In this document: positions 18,201-25,734 of the stretch, in pieces
Numbering within the stretch: the first letter of the stretch is position 1
Layout of the letters: every line of letters begins with the position of its first letter
Assembly: GCA_035629025.1 (NCBI GenBank)
Contig: DASPIU010000009.1
Coordinates: forward strand, 1-64,000
DNA from: Stenotrophomonas_A sp035629025
Lineage (GTDB): Bacteria; Pseudomonadota; Gammaproteobacteria; Xanthomonadales; Xanthomonadaceae
Direction of reading: 5' to 3'
Length of the DNA: 64,000 nucleotides
Program-made: the position numbers and the translations under genes
Notes under the pieces: generated by a model
Told to the model about the DNA's origin: nothing
Databases searched by the model: none
The model's input: the letters and a program-made list of their open reading frames with translations, nothing else

Positions 18201-19668
18201 CACGCCGGGCATGCAGCACGCGGTTCACCGCATCGCGATGCAGGTAACTGCCGCGCGGGCCCAGGCGGGTGCTGAAGCCATCGCTCAGCATGCGCACCAC
18301 TTCGTCGAAGCGCTCGCGCGGCAGCCGCGAATAGGGCCAGGCCCGCGTCAGCAGCGCGAACAGGGCGTCCTCCTCCCAGTCCTGGCAGGCGACCTCGGCG
18401 ATGATCTGCTGGGCCAGCACGTCGATCGGCGCCTCGAGGATGCGCAGTGCATCGAGTTCGCCACGGCGCACTGCATCGAGCAGCGCGGCGCATTCGACCA
18501 GTTCGTCGCGCGAGGCCGGGAACAGCCGCGCCTTCGGCGTACCGCCCACGGCGTGACCGGAGCGGCCGGCGCGCTGCAGGAAGGTGGCAATGGAACGCGG
18601 CGAACCCAGCTGCACGACCAGGTCGACATCGCCAATATCCAGGCCCAGTTCCAGTGACGCGGTGGCGACCAGCAGGGTCAGCTCACCGGCCTTGAGCCGG
18701 CGCTCGGCGGCCAGCCGGATATCGCGCGACAGGCTGCCGTGGTGCGCGGCCACACGCCCGGCCCCTAGCCGCTCGCCGAGGTGGCGCGCAGCGCGCTCGG
18801 CCATGCGCCGCGTGTTGACGAACACCAGGGTGGTGCGATGCGCGCGGGCCAGGTTCGCGACTTCCTCGTACACCTGCTGCCATTGGTCGTTGGACATCAC
18901 CGCCGACAGCGGCGTCGCCGGCAGCGCCAGGGCCAGGTCGCGTTCGCGGGTGTAGCCGATATCGACGATCGCGCAGTCCGGTGGCGTCGCCGGCGCGGCG
19001 CCGACGCCGACCAGATAGCGGGCGACCAGTTCAATCGGCTTCTGCGTCGCCGACAGGCCGATGCGCTGCACCGGTTGCGCAGCCAGAGCCTGCAACCGCT
19101 CCAGGCTCAGCGCGAGGTGGCTGCCGCGCTTGTCGGCGGCCACGGCATGGATCTCATCGACGATGACGCTGCGCACGTGGCGCAGGGTTTCGCGCCCGGA
19201 GGCCGAGCCGAGCATCACGTACAGCGATTCTGGCGTCGTCACCAGGATGTGGGGTGGCCGCCGCCGCGCCAGCGCACGCTCGCGTTGCGGGGTATCGCCG
19301 GTGCGCACCGCGGTGCGGATGTCGACGCCGGGCAGGCCCTCTTCGGCCAGGGCGGCAGCGATGCCCTGCAGCGGGGTTTCGAGGTTGAGGTGGATGTCGT
19401 TGGACAGCGCCTTCAGCGGCGAGACGTAGACCACACGGGTTTCGTCGGGCAGCTGCCCGCCGTTGGCCAGGCCCTCGCGCAGCAGGCTGTCGATGGCGGC
19501 CATGAAAGCGGTGAGGGTCTTGCCCGAACCGGTGGGCGCGGCGACCAGGGTGTGGCGGTCGTCGAGGATCTGCGGCCACGCTTCGACCTGCGCCGCCGTG
19601 GGCGCGCCGAAGCGCTGCTGGAACCAGCGCGCGGTGGTCGGGTGGAAGCGATTCAGTACCGGGTGCAT
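15274..19668 (-). CDS. lhr: Large ATP-dependent helicase Lhr
   Basis: 1464 aa from ATG 19668, preceded by GAGG with 6 bp spacing; an in-frame ATG at 19680 is also possible. Superfamily 2 motifs: APTGSGKT (44-51), DEIH (171-174), and motif VI QRAGRSGHAVGG. The helicase core and winged helix are followed by a large C-terminal region, as in bacterial full-length Lhr (about 1500 aa), a 3'-5' DNA/RNA helicase linked to DNA repair. An in-frame run of RDG repeats near residues 937-952 comes from a 9-bp tandem repeat and is probably a flexible linker in this strain. Monocistronic by context. Confidence 0.93.
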   Translation of the reverse strand: MHPVLNRFHPTTARWFQQRFGAPTAAQVEAWPQILDDRHTLVAAPTGSGKTLTAFMAAIDSLLREGLANGGQLPDETRVVYVSPLKALSNDIHLNLETPLQGIAAALAEEGLPGVDIRTAVRTGDTPQRERALARRRPPHILVTTPESLYVMLGSASGRETLRHVRSVIVDEIHAVAADKRGSHLALSLERLQALAAQPVQRIGLSATQKPIELVARYLVGVGAAPATPPDCAIVDIGYTRERDLALALPATPLSAVMSNDQWQQVYEEVANLARAHRTTLVFVNTRRMAERAARHLGERLGAGRVAAHHGSLSRDIRLAAERRLKAGELTLLVATASLELGLDIGDVDLVVQLGSPRSIATFLQRAGRSGHAVGGTPKARLFPASRDELVECAALLDAVRRGELDALRILEAPIDVLAQQIIAEVACQDWEEDALFALLTRAWPYSRLPRERFDEVVRMLSDGFSTRLGPRGSYLHRDAVNRVLHARRGARMTALTSGGTIPETGDYTVVLEPQAEHIGSVNEDFAVESLAGDVFQLGNISYRILRVEPGRLRVEDARGQPPNIPFWLGEAPGRSDELSHAVARLREDVQQRLQRDGREATLQWLAEDRALGTEAARQLLDYLAQAIAALGALPTHECIVMERFFDNSGGTQLVIHTPFGSRINRAWGLALRKRFCRTFNFELQAAATEDAIVLSLSTSHSFDLLDVSRYLHSSSAEHVLVQALLDAPLFGVRWRWNATNAMALPRFTGGRKVAPQLQRMKSEDLLATVFPDQVACAENLVGEREVPDHPLVAQTLHDCLYEAMDTQGWLALLRGLEAGRIRVVARDLAAPSPLAAEVLNARPYAFLDDAPLEERRTQAVQQRRYRDPTEGGDPDDLGQLDPAAIAAVREEAWPQPRDVEEMHEALASLGVIRADEAAAAQGWTPWLQALAQAGRASCLSRDGRDGRDGRDGDDGELALWVSVERIEAVAPLYPDALPRPALRVPEECRVPDWQRDAALRELVRARLSALGPTPIAALARMLRLPLADVAQALQALRSEGYVMAGHFSPGVDEEEWCERHLLARIHRYTLRQLRREIEPVSQRDFLRFLLQWQRVDADARVSGPEALAGVLAQLEGFEAPAAVWESELLPARVRDYQPGWLDELCTAGRLSWRRLRPAPEARGSGGSLRATPVVLLPRRDATRWHLLAANVQEDDAPLGSRAQRVAEYLSAHGASFFDEIGDGVHLMATELEDALAELVMRGRVHCDSYAGLRALLVPASKRPSALSRQRRRLSLHGIRDAGRWAPLRPASAADDRVQAAEQRGEAIEHVARALLRRYGVVCWRVLEREAAWLPAWRELLRVYHRLEARGEIRGGRFIAGLSGEQFALPEAIGLLRQARRAEGSPHWQCLSACDPANLLGSVLPGERVPRIPGNRVLYLDGLPVAAWVADKFVALPALEPAQEVQAREQLSPRPQGRVPLTAG
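16804..16850. repeat. 9-bp tandem repeat inside lhr
   Basis: About four consecutive near-identical units of GCCATCGCG/GCCATCGCGG type lie in frame within lhr. On the coding strand they encode RDGRDGRDGRDGDDG. The 9-bp period keeps the frame, so copy number could vary without inactivating the protein. Confidence 0.8.
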
Positions 19669-19897
19669 GCCAGGCCTCATGGGGCGCGCGGCAGCCAGGG
19701 TAGCGCCGCGCGGCGGGATGCGTGTGCAGAAGCTCAAGGTGGGGGTCGCAGGCTGCCGGGGCAACGTGTGCAGGTGAACGGACGCGTGATGGATTCAGGC
19801 TGCGCGGGAGGCATGCCCGGGCGCTGCTGAAGGCGCGCGGATGCCATGACGACGCCCGGCGATTGTGTCGCCCGCGCGGCGCTGGCACAGTGCGGCG

Positions 19898-20248
19898 ATG
19901 ACCTTGATCGTGCTGATGATTCTAGGCGCCGCCGGCTTCGCCTACTGGAACTCGGCCCGTGCCGCGGCCGAACGCGCCGAGGCATTGGGCCGCAATGCCT
20001 GCCGCGCCGCGGACGTGCAGTGGCTGGACCAGAGCGTGCATGCCAACGGCTTGCGGCTGCGCCGGCTGCCCAACGGGCGGCTCGGGTTCGAGCGCAGCTT
20101 CCGCTTCGAATATTCCCATGACGGGATTGACCGGCACAGCGGCCGGTTGGTGCTGCGTGGCGGCGAGCTGGTGTCGTTCACCGGGCCGTCGATGGCGACG
20201 GTGACGCCGTTGCGGCCAAATGCCAATCTGCCGGACGCGGATCTGTAG
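19898..20248 (+). CDS. DUF3301 family small membrane-anchored protein
   Basis: 116 aa. The ATG at 19898 is chosen because it begins right at the hydrophobic N-terminus (MTLIVLMILGAAGFAYWNS); the upstream in-frame ATG at 19865 adds a charged, non-hydrophobic leader. The body, with ACRAADVQWLDQSV and RLRRLPNGRLGFERSFRFEY, matches the DUF3301 pattern of short gammaproteobacterial proteins with one N-terminal span. No function is known to me. The TAG stop is the TAG of the GTAGGAGC start of a REP element. The gene stands alone between divergent lhr and convergent sspB. Confidence 0.75.
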   Translation: MTLIVLMILGAAGFAYWNSARAAAERAEALGRNACRAADVQWLDQSVHANGLRLRRLPNGRLGFERSFRFEYSHDGIDRHSGRLVLRGGELVSFTGPSMATVTPLRPNANLPDADL

Positions 20249-20319
20249 GAGCGGTTGCAACCGCGACCGCGATCTGACAGATCGCGGCCCTGTTCGGTCG
20301 GGGCTGAAGCCCCTCCTAC
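20245..20319. repeat. REP-type palindromic pair (variant)
   Basis: Two inverted hairpins: GTAGGAGCGGTTGCAACCGC and GGGGCTGAAGCCCCTCCTAC, separated by about 35 bp containing GATCTGACAGATCGC. The first arm differs from the usual GGCTTCAGCC core, and this copy overlaps the stop codon of the DUF3301 gene. Being between convergent genes, it may also act as a transcription terminator. Confidence 0.85.
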
Positions 20320-20325
20320 GGCCGG

Positions 20326-20778
20326 CTATTTCACCACGCGCAGATGCGGGCGCTTGCCAGCGGGCGGCGGCGGCGTGTCTTCCGGCCCCGGGGTGCCGCC
20401 AGTGGAGGCGTTGTCGCCTTCGTCATGGGCACCGCCGCCGGTACCCGGCAAGTCGTCCGGCAAGGCCATGCCCTGCCCGGTCTCGCGTGCGTACACGGCA
20501 AGCACCGCGGCCATCGGCACCTGCACCGGATAGCTGACACCGCCAAAGCGCGCGGTGAAGCTGATGCCGTCGTTGTCGATGTGCAGGCCGACCACGGCAC
20601 GCTCGGCGATATTGAGGACGACGCGGCCGTCCTTGACGGCGCTCGATGGCACCTGCACGCCCGGCAGCCCGGCGTCGACCAGCAGGTGCGGCGTCATCTG
20701 GTTGTCGTTGATCCACTCCACCAGGGCCCGCAACAGGTACGGACGGTGGCTGGTCATGTGGGGAAAGTCTTCGCTCAT
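20326..20778 (-). CDS. sspB: ClpXP protease specificity-enhancing factor SspB
   Basis: 150 aa. The N-terminal substrate-binding fold (about 8-105: RPYLLRALVEWINDNQMTPH, VVLNIAERAV, ISFTARFGG) is followed by a flexible Gly/Pro/Asp-rich linker and the C-terminal ClpX-binding motif HLRVVK at the very end. This is the complete adaptor layout: it tethers ssrA-tagged proteins to ClpXP. It lies directly downstream of sspA on the same strand, as in many beta- and gammaproteobacteria. Length is close to E. coli SspB (165 aa). Confidence 0.95.
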   Translation of the reverse strand: MSEDFPHMTSHRPYLLRALVEWINDNQMTPHLLVDAGLPGVQVPSSAVKDGRVVLNIAERAVVGLHIDNDGISFTARFGGVSYPVQVPMAAVLAVYARETGQGMALPDDLPGTGGGAHDEGDNASTGGTPGPEDTPPPPAGKRPHLRVVK

Positions 20779-20853
20779 GCGCGACAGTTTACTTGCCCGC
20801 GACGCAGGCGTGTTCCGCGGGCGAGCAGGCCGCGTGGCGCGGTCAGCGTGCCC

Positions 20854-21489
20854 TCAGACCGGCATGTCGCGGAGCTTTCTTTCCTGGTCGGTCAGGCTGC
20901 GGATGAAGCCCGGGTTGCGGAAGATCCGGTTGCCGTAGTCCTCGATCGCCTTGCCGTCCTTGGGCAGCGGAATATCCAGGGCCTGCAGGCGCCAGATGAT
21001 CGGAGCCATCGCGCAATCGGCCAGGCTCATTTCCGGATTGAGGAAGAACTTGCTGGCCTTGAACAGCGGCACCGCGGCGGTGAGCAGTTCCTTCAGGCGC
21101 TTGCGACCGGCCTCGGCCTGGGTCTTGTTGCCGAGCTGGATCGCCTGCACCTGCGGCACCCAGTCATGCTCGATGCGCAGCATGGCCAGGCGCAGGCGCG
21201 CGCGCGACAGCGGATCAACCGGCATCAGCGGCGGGTGCGGGTAGCGCTCGTCCAGGTATTCGCTGACCACCGAGGCCGCATACAGCACCAGCTCGCGCTC
21301 GACCAGGGTCGGCACCGAGTGGTACGGGTTGAGGTCGATCAGGTCTTCCGGCGGATTCTGCGGATCCACCGCGACCAGATCGAAGGTGACGCCCTTGGCC
21401 GCCAGCACCAGCCGCACGCGGTGGCACAGGACATCGTCGGTGGAGGAAAACAGGGTCAAGGTATTACGCATGCGCACACTCGTCGCCAT
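20854..21489 (-). CDS. sspA: Stringent starvation protein A (GST fold)
   Basis: 211 aa from ATG 21489, preceded by GGAGAG at good spacing; a second ATG six codons later is less likely. It has a thioredoxin-like N-terminal half (TLFSSTDDVLCHRVRLVLAAKG, with PEDLIDLNPYHSVPTLVERE) and a GST C-terminal helical half. SspA binds RNA polymerase and alters stress-phase transcription; it is not a classical GST. Position downstream of petABC and upstream of sspB is the common proteobacterial arrangement and supports SspA over a generic GST. Confidence 0.92.
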   Translation of the reverse strand: MATSVRMRNTLTLFSSTDDVLCHRVRLVLAAKGVTFDLVAVDPQNPPEDLIDLNPYHSVPTLVERELVLYAASVVSEYLDERYPHPPLMPVDPLSRARLRLAMLRIEHDWVPQVQAIQLGNKTQAEAGRKRLKELLTAAVPLFKASKFFLNPEMSLADCAMAPIIWRLQALDIPLPKDGKAIEDYGNRIFRNPGFIRSLTDQERKLRDMPV

Positions 21490-21654
21490 TCAAGGCTCTC
21501 CGACGACCGGAATCCGCCGGTCGCATCGACGCCGCCGACCCAGTGCCGGTGGTCGCCCAAGTCTCCGAGTGTGCAAGCTGCCGTCACAAAAGCCAATAGC
21601 GGCACTGCGCCCCGGTGAGGCGAGCACAGCGGCGGCACCCGGCCGCCGCATGGC

Positions 21655-22419
21655 TCAATGCACGTCCTTCCAGTATTCCTTCTTCAGCAGGTAGGCCAGG
21701 AAGGTCAGGAAGGCCAGGAACAGCACCACCCACACGCCCATGCTCTGGCGCTTGAGCGCGGCCGGCTCGCCGGCGTACTCGAGGAAGTTGGTGATGTCGC
21801 GCGCCACCTGGTCGAACTCGGCCGGTGCCAGCTTGCCCGGCGAGGCGAGCTTGAGCGCGACCACCGGCTTGTCCATGCCCGGCGCCTCGGCCTCGCCGTA
21901 CTCGGCCTGCTGCAGACCCTGCAATTCCCACAGCGGGTTGGGCATGGACACATTCGGGAACAACTTGTTGTTCCAGCCCACCGGGCGGCTCGGGTCCAGG
22001 AAGAACGACTTCTGGTAGGTGTACAGCCAGTCGGTGCCGCGCACGCGGGCGATCAGGCTCAGGTCCGGCGGTGCCTTGCCGAACCACTGCGTGGCGCCGT
22101 CCTTGGGCATCGCCGCCTCGATGTGGTCACCGATCTTGGCGCCGGTGAAGTTGAGGTTGGCCATCACCTCCGCTTCGCTCAGCCCCAGGTCGCTGGCCAT
22201 GCGCGAATAGCGCAGGTACTTGAGCGAATGGCAGCCCGAGCAGTAGTTCATGAACAGCTTGGCGCCGCGCTGCAGCGAAGCCCGGTCGCCCAGGTCGTTG
22301 CCGGCCTGCAGCAGTTGCCCGCCTTCGGCGGCAGCGGCCGGCACCGCGGCGCCAGCGGCGAGCAGCAGGCCCAGCGCCAGGCCCGGAAGCAGGCGCGTAG
22401 TCCATCGCGTCTTAGTCAT
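21655..22419 (-). CDS. petC: Cytochrome c1 of the bc1 complex
   Basis: 254 aa. A signal peptide (1-30, ending AVPAAAA) is followed by the heme c motif C60SGCH64. One C-terminal span (about VVLFLAFLTFLAYLLKKEYW) anchors it with its heme domain in the periplasm. It passes electrons from the Rieske protein to soluble or membrane cytochrome c. The gene overlaps petB by 8 bp and is the last of petABC, followed by sspA after about 165 bp with no other gene. Confidence 0.96.
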   Translation of the reverse strand: MTKTRWTTRLLPGLALGLLLAAGAAVPAAAAEGGQLLQAGNDLGDRASLQRGAKLFMNYCSGCHSLKYLRYSRMASDLGLSEAEVMANLNFTGAKIGDHIEAAMPKDGATQWFGKAPPDLSLIARVRGTDWLYTYQKSFFLDPSRPVGWNNKLFPNVSMPNPLWELQGLQQAEYGEAEAPGMDKPVVALKLASPGKLAPAEFDQVARDITNFLEYAGEPAALKRQSMGVWVVLFLAFLTFLAYLLKKEYWKDVH

Positions 22420-23671
22420 GCGTCGTCACCCGTTCCGGCACCGGCTTGGTCTTGTCCAACTTGGTCCACACCGGCATGGTGATGAAGAAGGCGAAATACA
22501 GGAACGTCAGCACCCGGCCGATATAGGTCTCGTGGATGTCGGTGCCCGGGCCCGAACCGATGATGCCCAGCCACACGAAGCACACCGCCAGCACGCCCAG
22601 CGCGACCTTGGAAATCCAGCCGCGGTAGCGGATCGAACGCACCTTGGCCTTGTCCAGCCACGGCACCAGGAACAGGATCGCGATGGCCGAGAACATCACC
22701 AGCACGCCACCGAGCTTGTTCGGTACCACGCGCAACATCGCGTAGTACGGCGTGTAGTACCACACCGGCTTGATGTGCTCCGGCGTGACCAGGCGGTTGG
22801 CCTCGGTGAAGTTGTCGTGCTCCAGGAACAGCCCGCCAAAGCCCGGGGCGAAGAAGATGATGAAGGCGGCCAGGATCAGCAGGAAGCCAACGCCAACCAT
22901 GTCCTTGACCGTGTAGTACGGGTGGAACGGAATGCCGTCGGCCGGCTTGCTCGCATCCCAGCGGTTGCCCTTGGGGCCCTTCTTGATGTCCACGCCGTCG
23001 GGGTTGTTGGAACCCACCTCGTGCAGCGCGCCCAGGTGCAGCACCACCAGCAGCAGCAGCACCAGCGGCAGGGCGATCACGTGCAGGGCGAAGAAGCGGT
23101 TGAGCGTGGCATCGGAGGGCAGGTAGTCACCCATGATCCACTCGGTCAGCCCGTTGCCGATCACCGGGATGGCGCCGAACAGCGAGATGATCACCTTCGC
23201 GCCCCAGAACGACATCTGGCCCCACGGCAGCACGTAGCCCATGAAGGCTTCGGCCATCAGCACCAGGTAGATCAGCATGCCCAGGATCCACACCAGCTCG
23301 CGCGGCTTCTGGTAGCTGCCGTACATCAGCCCGCGGAACATGTGCAGGTAGACGACGATGAAGAACAGCGAGGCGCCGGTGCTGTGCATGTAGCGGATCA
23401 GCCAGCCCCACTCCACGTCGCGCATGATGTACTCGACCGAGGAGAACGCCTCGGCCGCGCTGGTCTTGTAGTGCATCGTCAGGAAGATGCCGGTGACGAT
23501 CTGGTTCACCAGCACGACCAGGGCCAGCGAGCCGAAGTAGTACCAGAGGTTGAAGTTCTTCGGCGCGTAGTACTCGCTGACGTGCTTGCGGTAGACCGGC
23601 ATCAGCCCCGGCGCGCGGGCGTTGACCCAGTCGAACACGCCGTTGGCGGTACGGACAAGGATATTGGCCAT
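22412..23671 (-). CDS. petB: Cytochrome b of the bc1 complex
   Basis: 419 aa with about eight membrane spans. Heme-ligand histidines sit in the second (RYMHSTGAS...YLHMFRG) and fourth (FALHVIALPLV...VLHLGALH) helices. The Qo-site motif is PVWY (in KPVWYYTPYYAML) where mitochondria have PEWY; PVWY is known in several proteobacteria. It holds the two b hemes and both quinone sites. Lies 3 bp after petA and overlaps petC by 8 bp. Confidence 0.97.
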   Translation of the reverse strand: MANILVRTANGVFDWVNARAPGLMPVYRKHVSEYYAPKNFNLWYYFGSLALVVLVNQIVTGIFLTMHYKTSAAEAFSSVEYIMRDVEWGWLIRYMHSTGASLFFIVVYLHMFRGLMYGSYQKPRELVWILGMLIYLVLMAEAFMGYVLPWGQMSFWGAKVIISLFGAIPVIGNGLTEWIMGDYLPSDATLNRFFALHVIALPLVLLLLVVLHLGALHEVGSNNPDGVDIKKGPKGNRWDASKPADGIPFHPYYTVKDMVGVGFLLILAAFIIFFAPGFGGLFLEHDNFTEANRLVTPEHIKPVWYYTPYYAMLRVVPNKLGGVLVMFSAIAILFLVPWLDKAKVRSIRYRGWISKVALGVLAVCFVWLGIIGSGPGTDIHETYIGRVLTFLYFAFFITMPVWTKLDKTKPVPERVTTHD

Positions 23672-23674
23672 GGC

Positions 23675-24319
23675 TCAGGCTGCCCCCGTGGTGGTGGGCG
23701 CGCCGCCGCCGGAGGACGGGTCCACGCCGATGATGATCGTGTTGTCGTCCTGGTAGTGGTGGGGCGGCACCAGCAGGTTGATCGGCGCCGGCACGCCCTG
23801 GAACACACGGCCGGACATGTCGAAGCGCGACTTGTGGCAGGGGCAGAAGTAGCCGCCCTTCCACTGCGGGTCGTAGGGTTCGGGCCGGATCTCGGCGACC
23901 ATTTCCGGCGAGCAGCCCAGGTGCGTGCACAGCCCGACCAGCACGGAAATCTCCGGCTTGATCGAACGGAACTCCGGGTTCTGCAGGACGTAGGCCGGCT
24001 GCTGGTCCTTGTTCTCGGACTGCGGATCCCGCAACCGGTCATCGAGCGATGGCAGCGCCTCCAGCATCGCCTTGGAGCGCTTGACGATCCAGATCGGCTG
24101 GCCGCGCCATTCCAGGATCAGGCGTTGGCCTTCCTGCAGGGCGCTGATGTCGGCGGTTACCGGTGCGCCGGCCAGCTTGGCACGCGCACTGGGATTCCAT
24201 GACTTGATGAACGGTACTGCCAAAAACCCTGCACCCACCGCACCGACCACGGCGGTTGTCGCGGTCAGGAACCGTCGACGCCCCGTGTTGGCGGGTTCGT
24301 TAACCCCATCGTTGGCCAT
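23675..24319 (-). CDS. petA: Rieske iron-sulfur subunit of the bc1 complex
   Basis: 214 aa. A twin-arginine-like signal (GRRRFLTATTAVVG, 13-26) forms the membrane anchor. The 2Fe-2S ligands are complete: C131THLGC136 and C159PCH162, with CPCHKS instead of the more common CPCHGS. The typical GVPAPINLLVPPH tail of the cluster domain follows. It takes electrons from quinol at the Qo site and passes them to cytochrome c1. First gene of petABC; GGAG lies just upstream of the ATG. Confidence 0.97.
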   Translation of the reverse strand: MANDGVNEPANTGRRRFLTATTAVVGAVGAGFLAVPFIKSWNPSARAKLAGAPVTADISALQEGQRLILEWRGQPIWIVKRSKAMLEALPSLDDRLRDPQSENKDQQPAYVLQNPEFRSIKPEISVLVGLCTHLGCSPEMVAEIRPEPYDPQWKGGYFCPCHKSRFDMSGRVFQGVPAPINLLVPPHHYQDDNTIIIGVDPSSGGGAPTTTGAA

Positions 24320-24403
24320 CCGGCTCTCCGATCTTTTGTTTTTAGGTAGCTTGCGGCTGCCAGCGGCCCGCTGGGGGTCGGGCCGGGAGTTGAATCCGCG
24401 TCG

Positions 24404-24433
24404 AGTGTAGCGGAAGGCTTAATGGGCACACAA
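24404..24433 (-). promoter_or_regulatory. Candidate sigma-70 promoter of petABC
   Basis: On the - strand, TTGTGT (24428-24433) and TACACT (24404-24409) are spaced 18 bp, about 85 bp before the petA start. The rest of the 24320-24491 gap shows no gene. Match is moderate, so this is a proposal. Confidence 0.4.
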
Positions 24434-24491
24434 TGCGCCTGATGCGATCGGGGACGCAGTCCTGGCAATTATCCGTTGCCGCTGCCACCGC

Positions 24492-25442
24492 TCATTGCGC
24501 ACTGGCCAGTGCTCCGCGATAGCGTTCGGCCAGCACGCCCACACGCTGCACGTAGCGCTGGGTCTCGCTGTAGGGCGGAATGCCGCCGTGGCGGTCCACC
24601 GCGCCCTCGCCTGCGTTGTAGCCGGCCGCGGCCAGTTGCAGGTTGCCGTTGAAGCGCTTCAGCAGCCATGACAGGTACTGCACGCCGCCGCGGATGTTTT
24701 GCGATGCATCAAACGAGTCGCTGACGCCGAAGCGGCGCGCAGTCGCCGGCATCAGCTGCATCAGGCCCTGCGCGCCGGCGCGGCTGAGCGCGGTCGGGTT
24801 GTAGGCCGACTCGGCATGGATGATGGCGCGTACCACCGACTCCTCGACGCCGAACTCGCGCGCGGCCGCGGCGATCTCGCCCGCGTAGGCGGTGGTGTTG
24901 AGCCGCACCGCGCCGAAGTTGACGCCCGGGTTGAGCGCGCAGGCGTAGCAGGTCTGGATATAGCTGTAGCGGATGGTGCGCAGACCCTGGATGCTGGCCA
25001 GCTGTGCCGGGCGGGCGCTGGTGTAGTGACGCACCCCGTCCTTCATATAGGAATAGACCTGGCCGCTGACCACGCGCCGGGGCGGCACGCTGCTGGCCCG
25101 CGACGGCGCGGGCGCAGGGGTGATCGCGGTGGGTGCCAGGCTGGCGGCGGTGAGCCGTGCTGGCGTCGAGGCGGCGGCGGGCATGGCCGCGGCCGAAGCG
25201 GTGATCGCCGGGGCTGCCTTGGCTGGCAGCGTCGCCGGCGTCACCGTGCGCGGGCGACTGGCGCGGGGCTGGCTGCTGCGGAACTGGCCGATGGCGCTGC
25301 AACTGGCGCCGGCGGGGCGCTTGCTGACGTAGCTGGTGACGCCGTCGCTGCCGGCGCACTTGTAAACGGTGCCCGCGCCGGCCGGCGCAACCGGCAGCGT
25401 GATGGCGAGCAATAGCCCCAGGATCCCCAGCATCCCCTTCAT
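24492..25442 (-). CDS. Exported lytic transglycosylase (SLT family) with DUF4124-like N-terminus
   Basis: 316 aa from ATG 25442, which starts a signal peptide (MKGMLGILGLLLAITLPVAP). A DUF4124-like segment (GTVYKCAGSDGVTSYVSKRP) follows, then an Ala/Pro/Thr-rich linker. The C-terminal SLT domain has catalytic Glu211 in IIHAESAYNP, then GAQGLMQLMPATARRFG and the AAAGYNAGEGAV motif. It cleaves peptidoglycan glycan strands to anhydromuropeptides in the periplasm. The longer upstream frame runs into a REP element and is rejected as start. Confidence 0.92.
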   Translation of the reverse strand: MKGMLGILGLLLAITLPVAPAGAGTVYKCAGSDGVTSYVSKRPAGASCSAIGQFRSSQPRASRPRTVTPATLPAKAAPAITASAAAMPAAASTPARLTAASLAPTAITPAPAPSRASSVPPRRVVSGQVYSYMKDGVRHYTSARPAQLASIQGLRTIRYSYIQTCYACALNPGVNFGAVRLNTTAYAGEIAAAAREFGVEESVVRAIIHAESAYNPTALSRAGAQGLMQLMPATARRFGVSDSFDASQNIRGGVQYLSWLLKRFNGNLQLAAAGYNAGEGAVDRHGGIPPYSETQRYVQRVGVLAERYRGALASAQ

Positions 25443-25535
25443 GGGCGCGAGTATCCGGGCTCGGCGCGGCGCTGCCAAGGGGCAGCACGCACCCGCGCGC
25501 CCGCTGGCGCCATATCCCGACCGCCCCGCCCCCCC

Positions 25536-25612
25536 TGTAGGAGCGGCTTCAGCCGCGACCGCCATCTGCCAGACCGCAACTCCGCTCGGTCGGGGCTGAA
25601 GCCCGTCCTACA
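25536..25612. repeat. REP-type palindromic pair
   Basis: GTAGGAGCGGCTTCAGCCGC and its partner GGGGCTGAAGCCCGTCCTAC in inverted orientation, with a spacer containing GCCATCTGCCAGACCGC. It lies in the 25443-25734 gap between two divergent genes, so it is not a simple terminator here. Confidence 0.9.
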
Positions 25613-25734
25613 ACGGCCCCAGCCACCATCCCGGATACTGCTATCAGGCTCGCGGCCGCCGCCGACCGTTACAATACCCAGCTTCCTTCGGCCCTTCGGG
25701 GTCGCCTGCCCGCCACCCGTCTGGAATAAGCGCC

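Noticed and set aside
15931..18657. A 908-codon + strand open frame inside lhr
   Set aside because: Antisense to the helicase; translation is low-complexity (Gln/Ala/His) with no motif and no plausible start context.
22250..24202. A 650-codon + strand open frame across petABC
   Set aside because: Antisense to three conserved cytochrome bc1 genes; composition is typical of a shadow frame.
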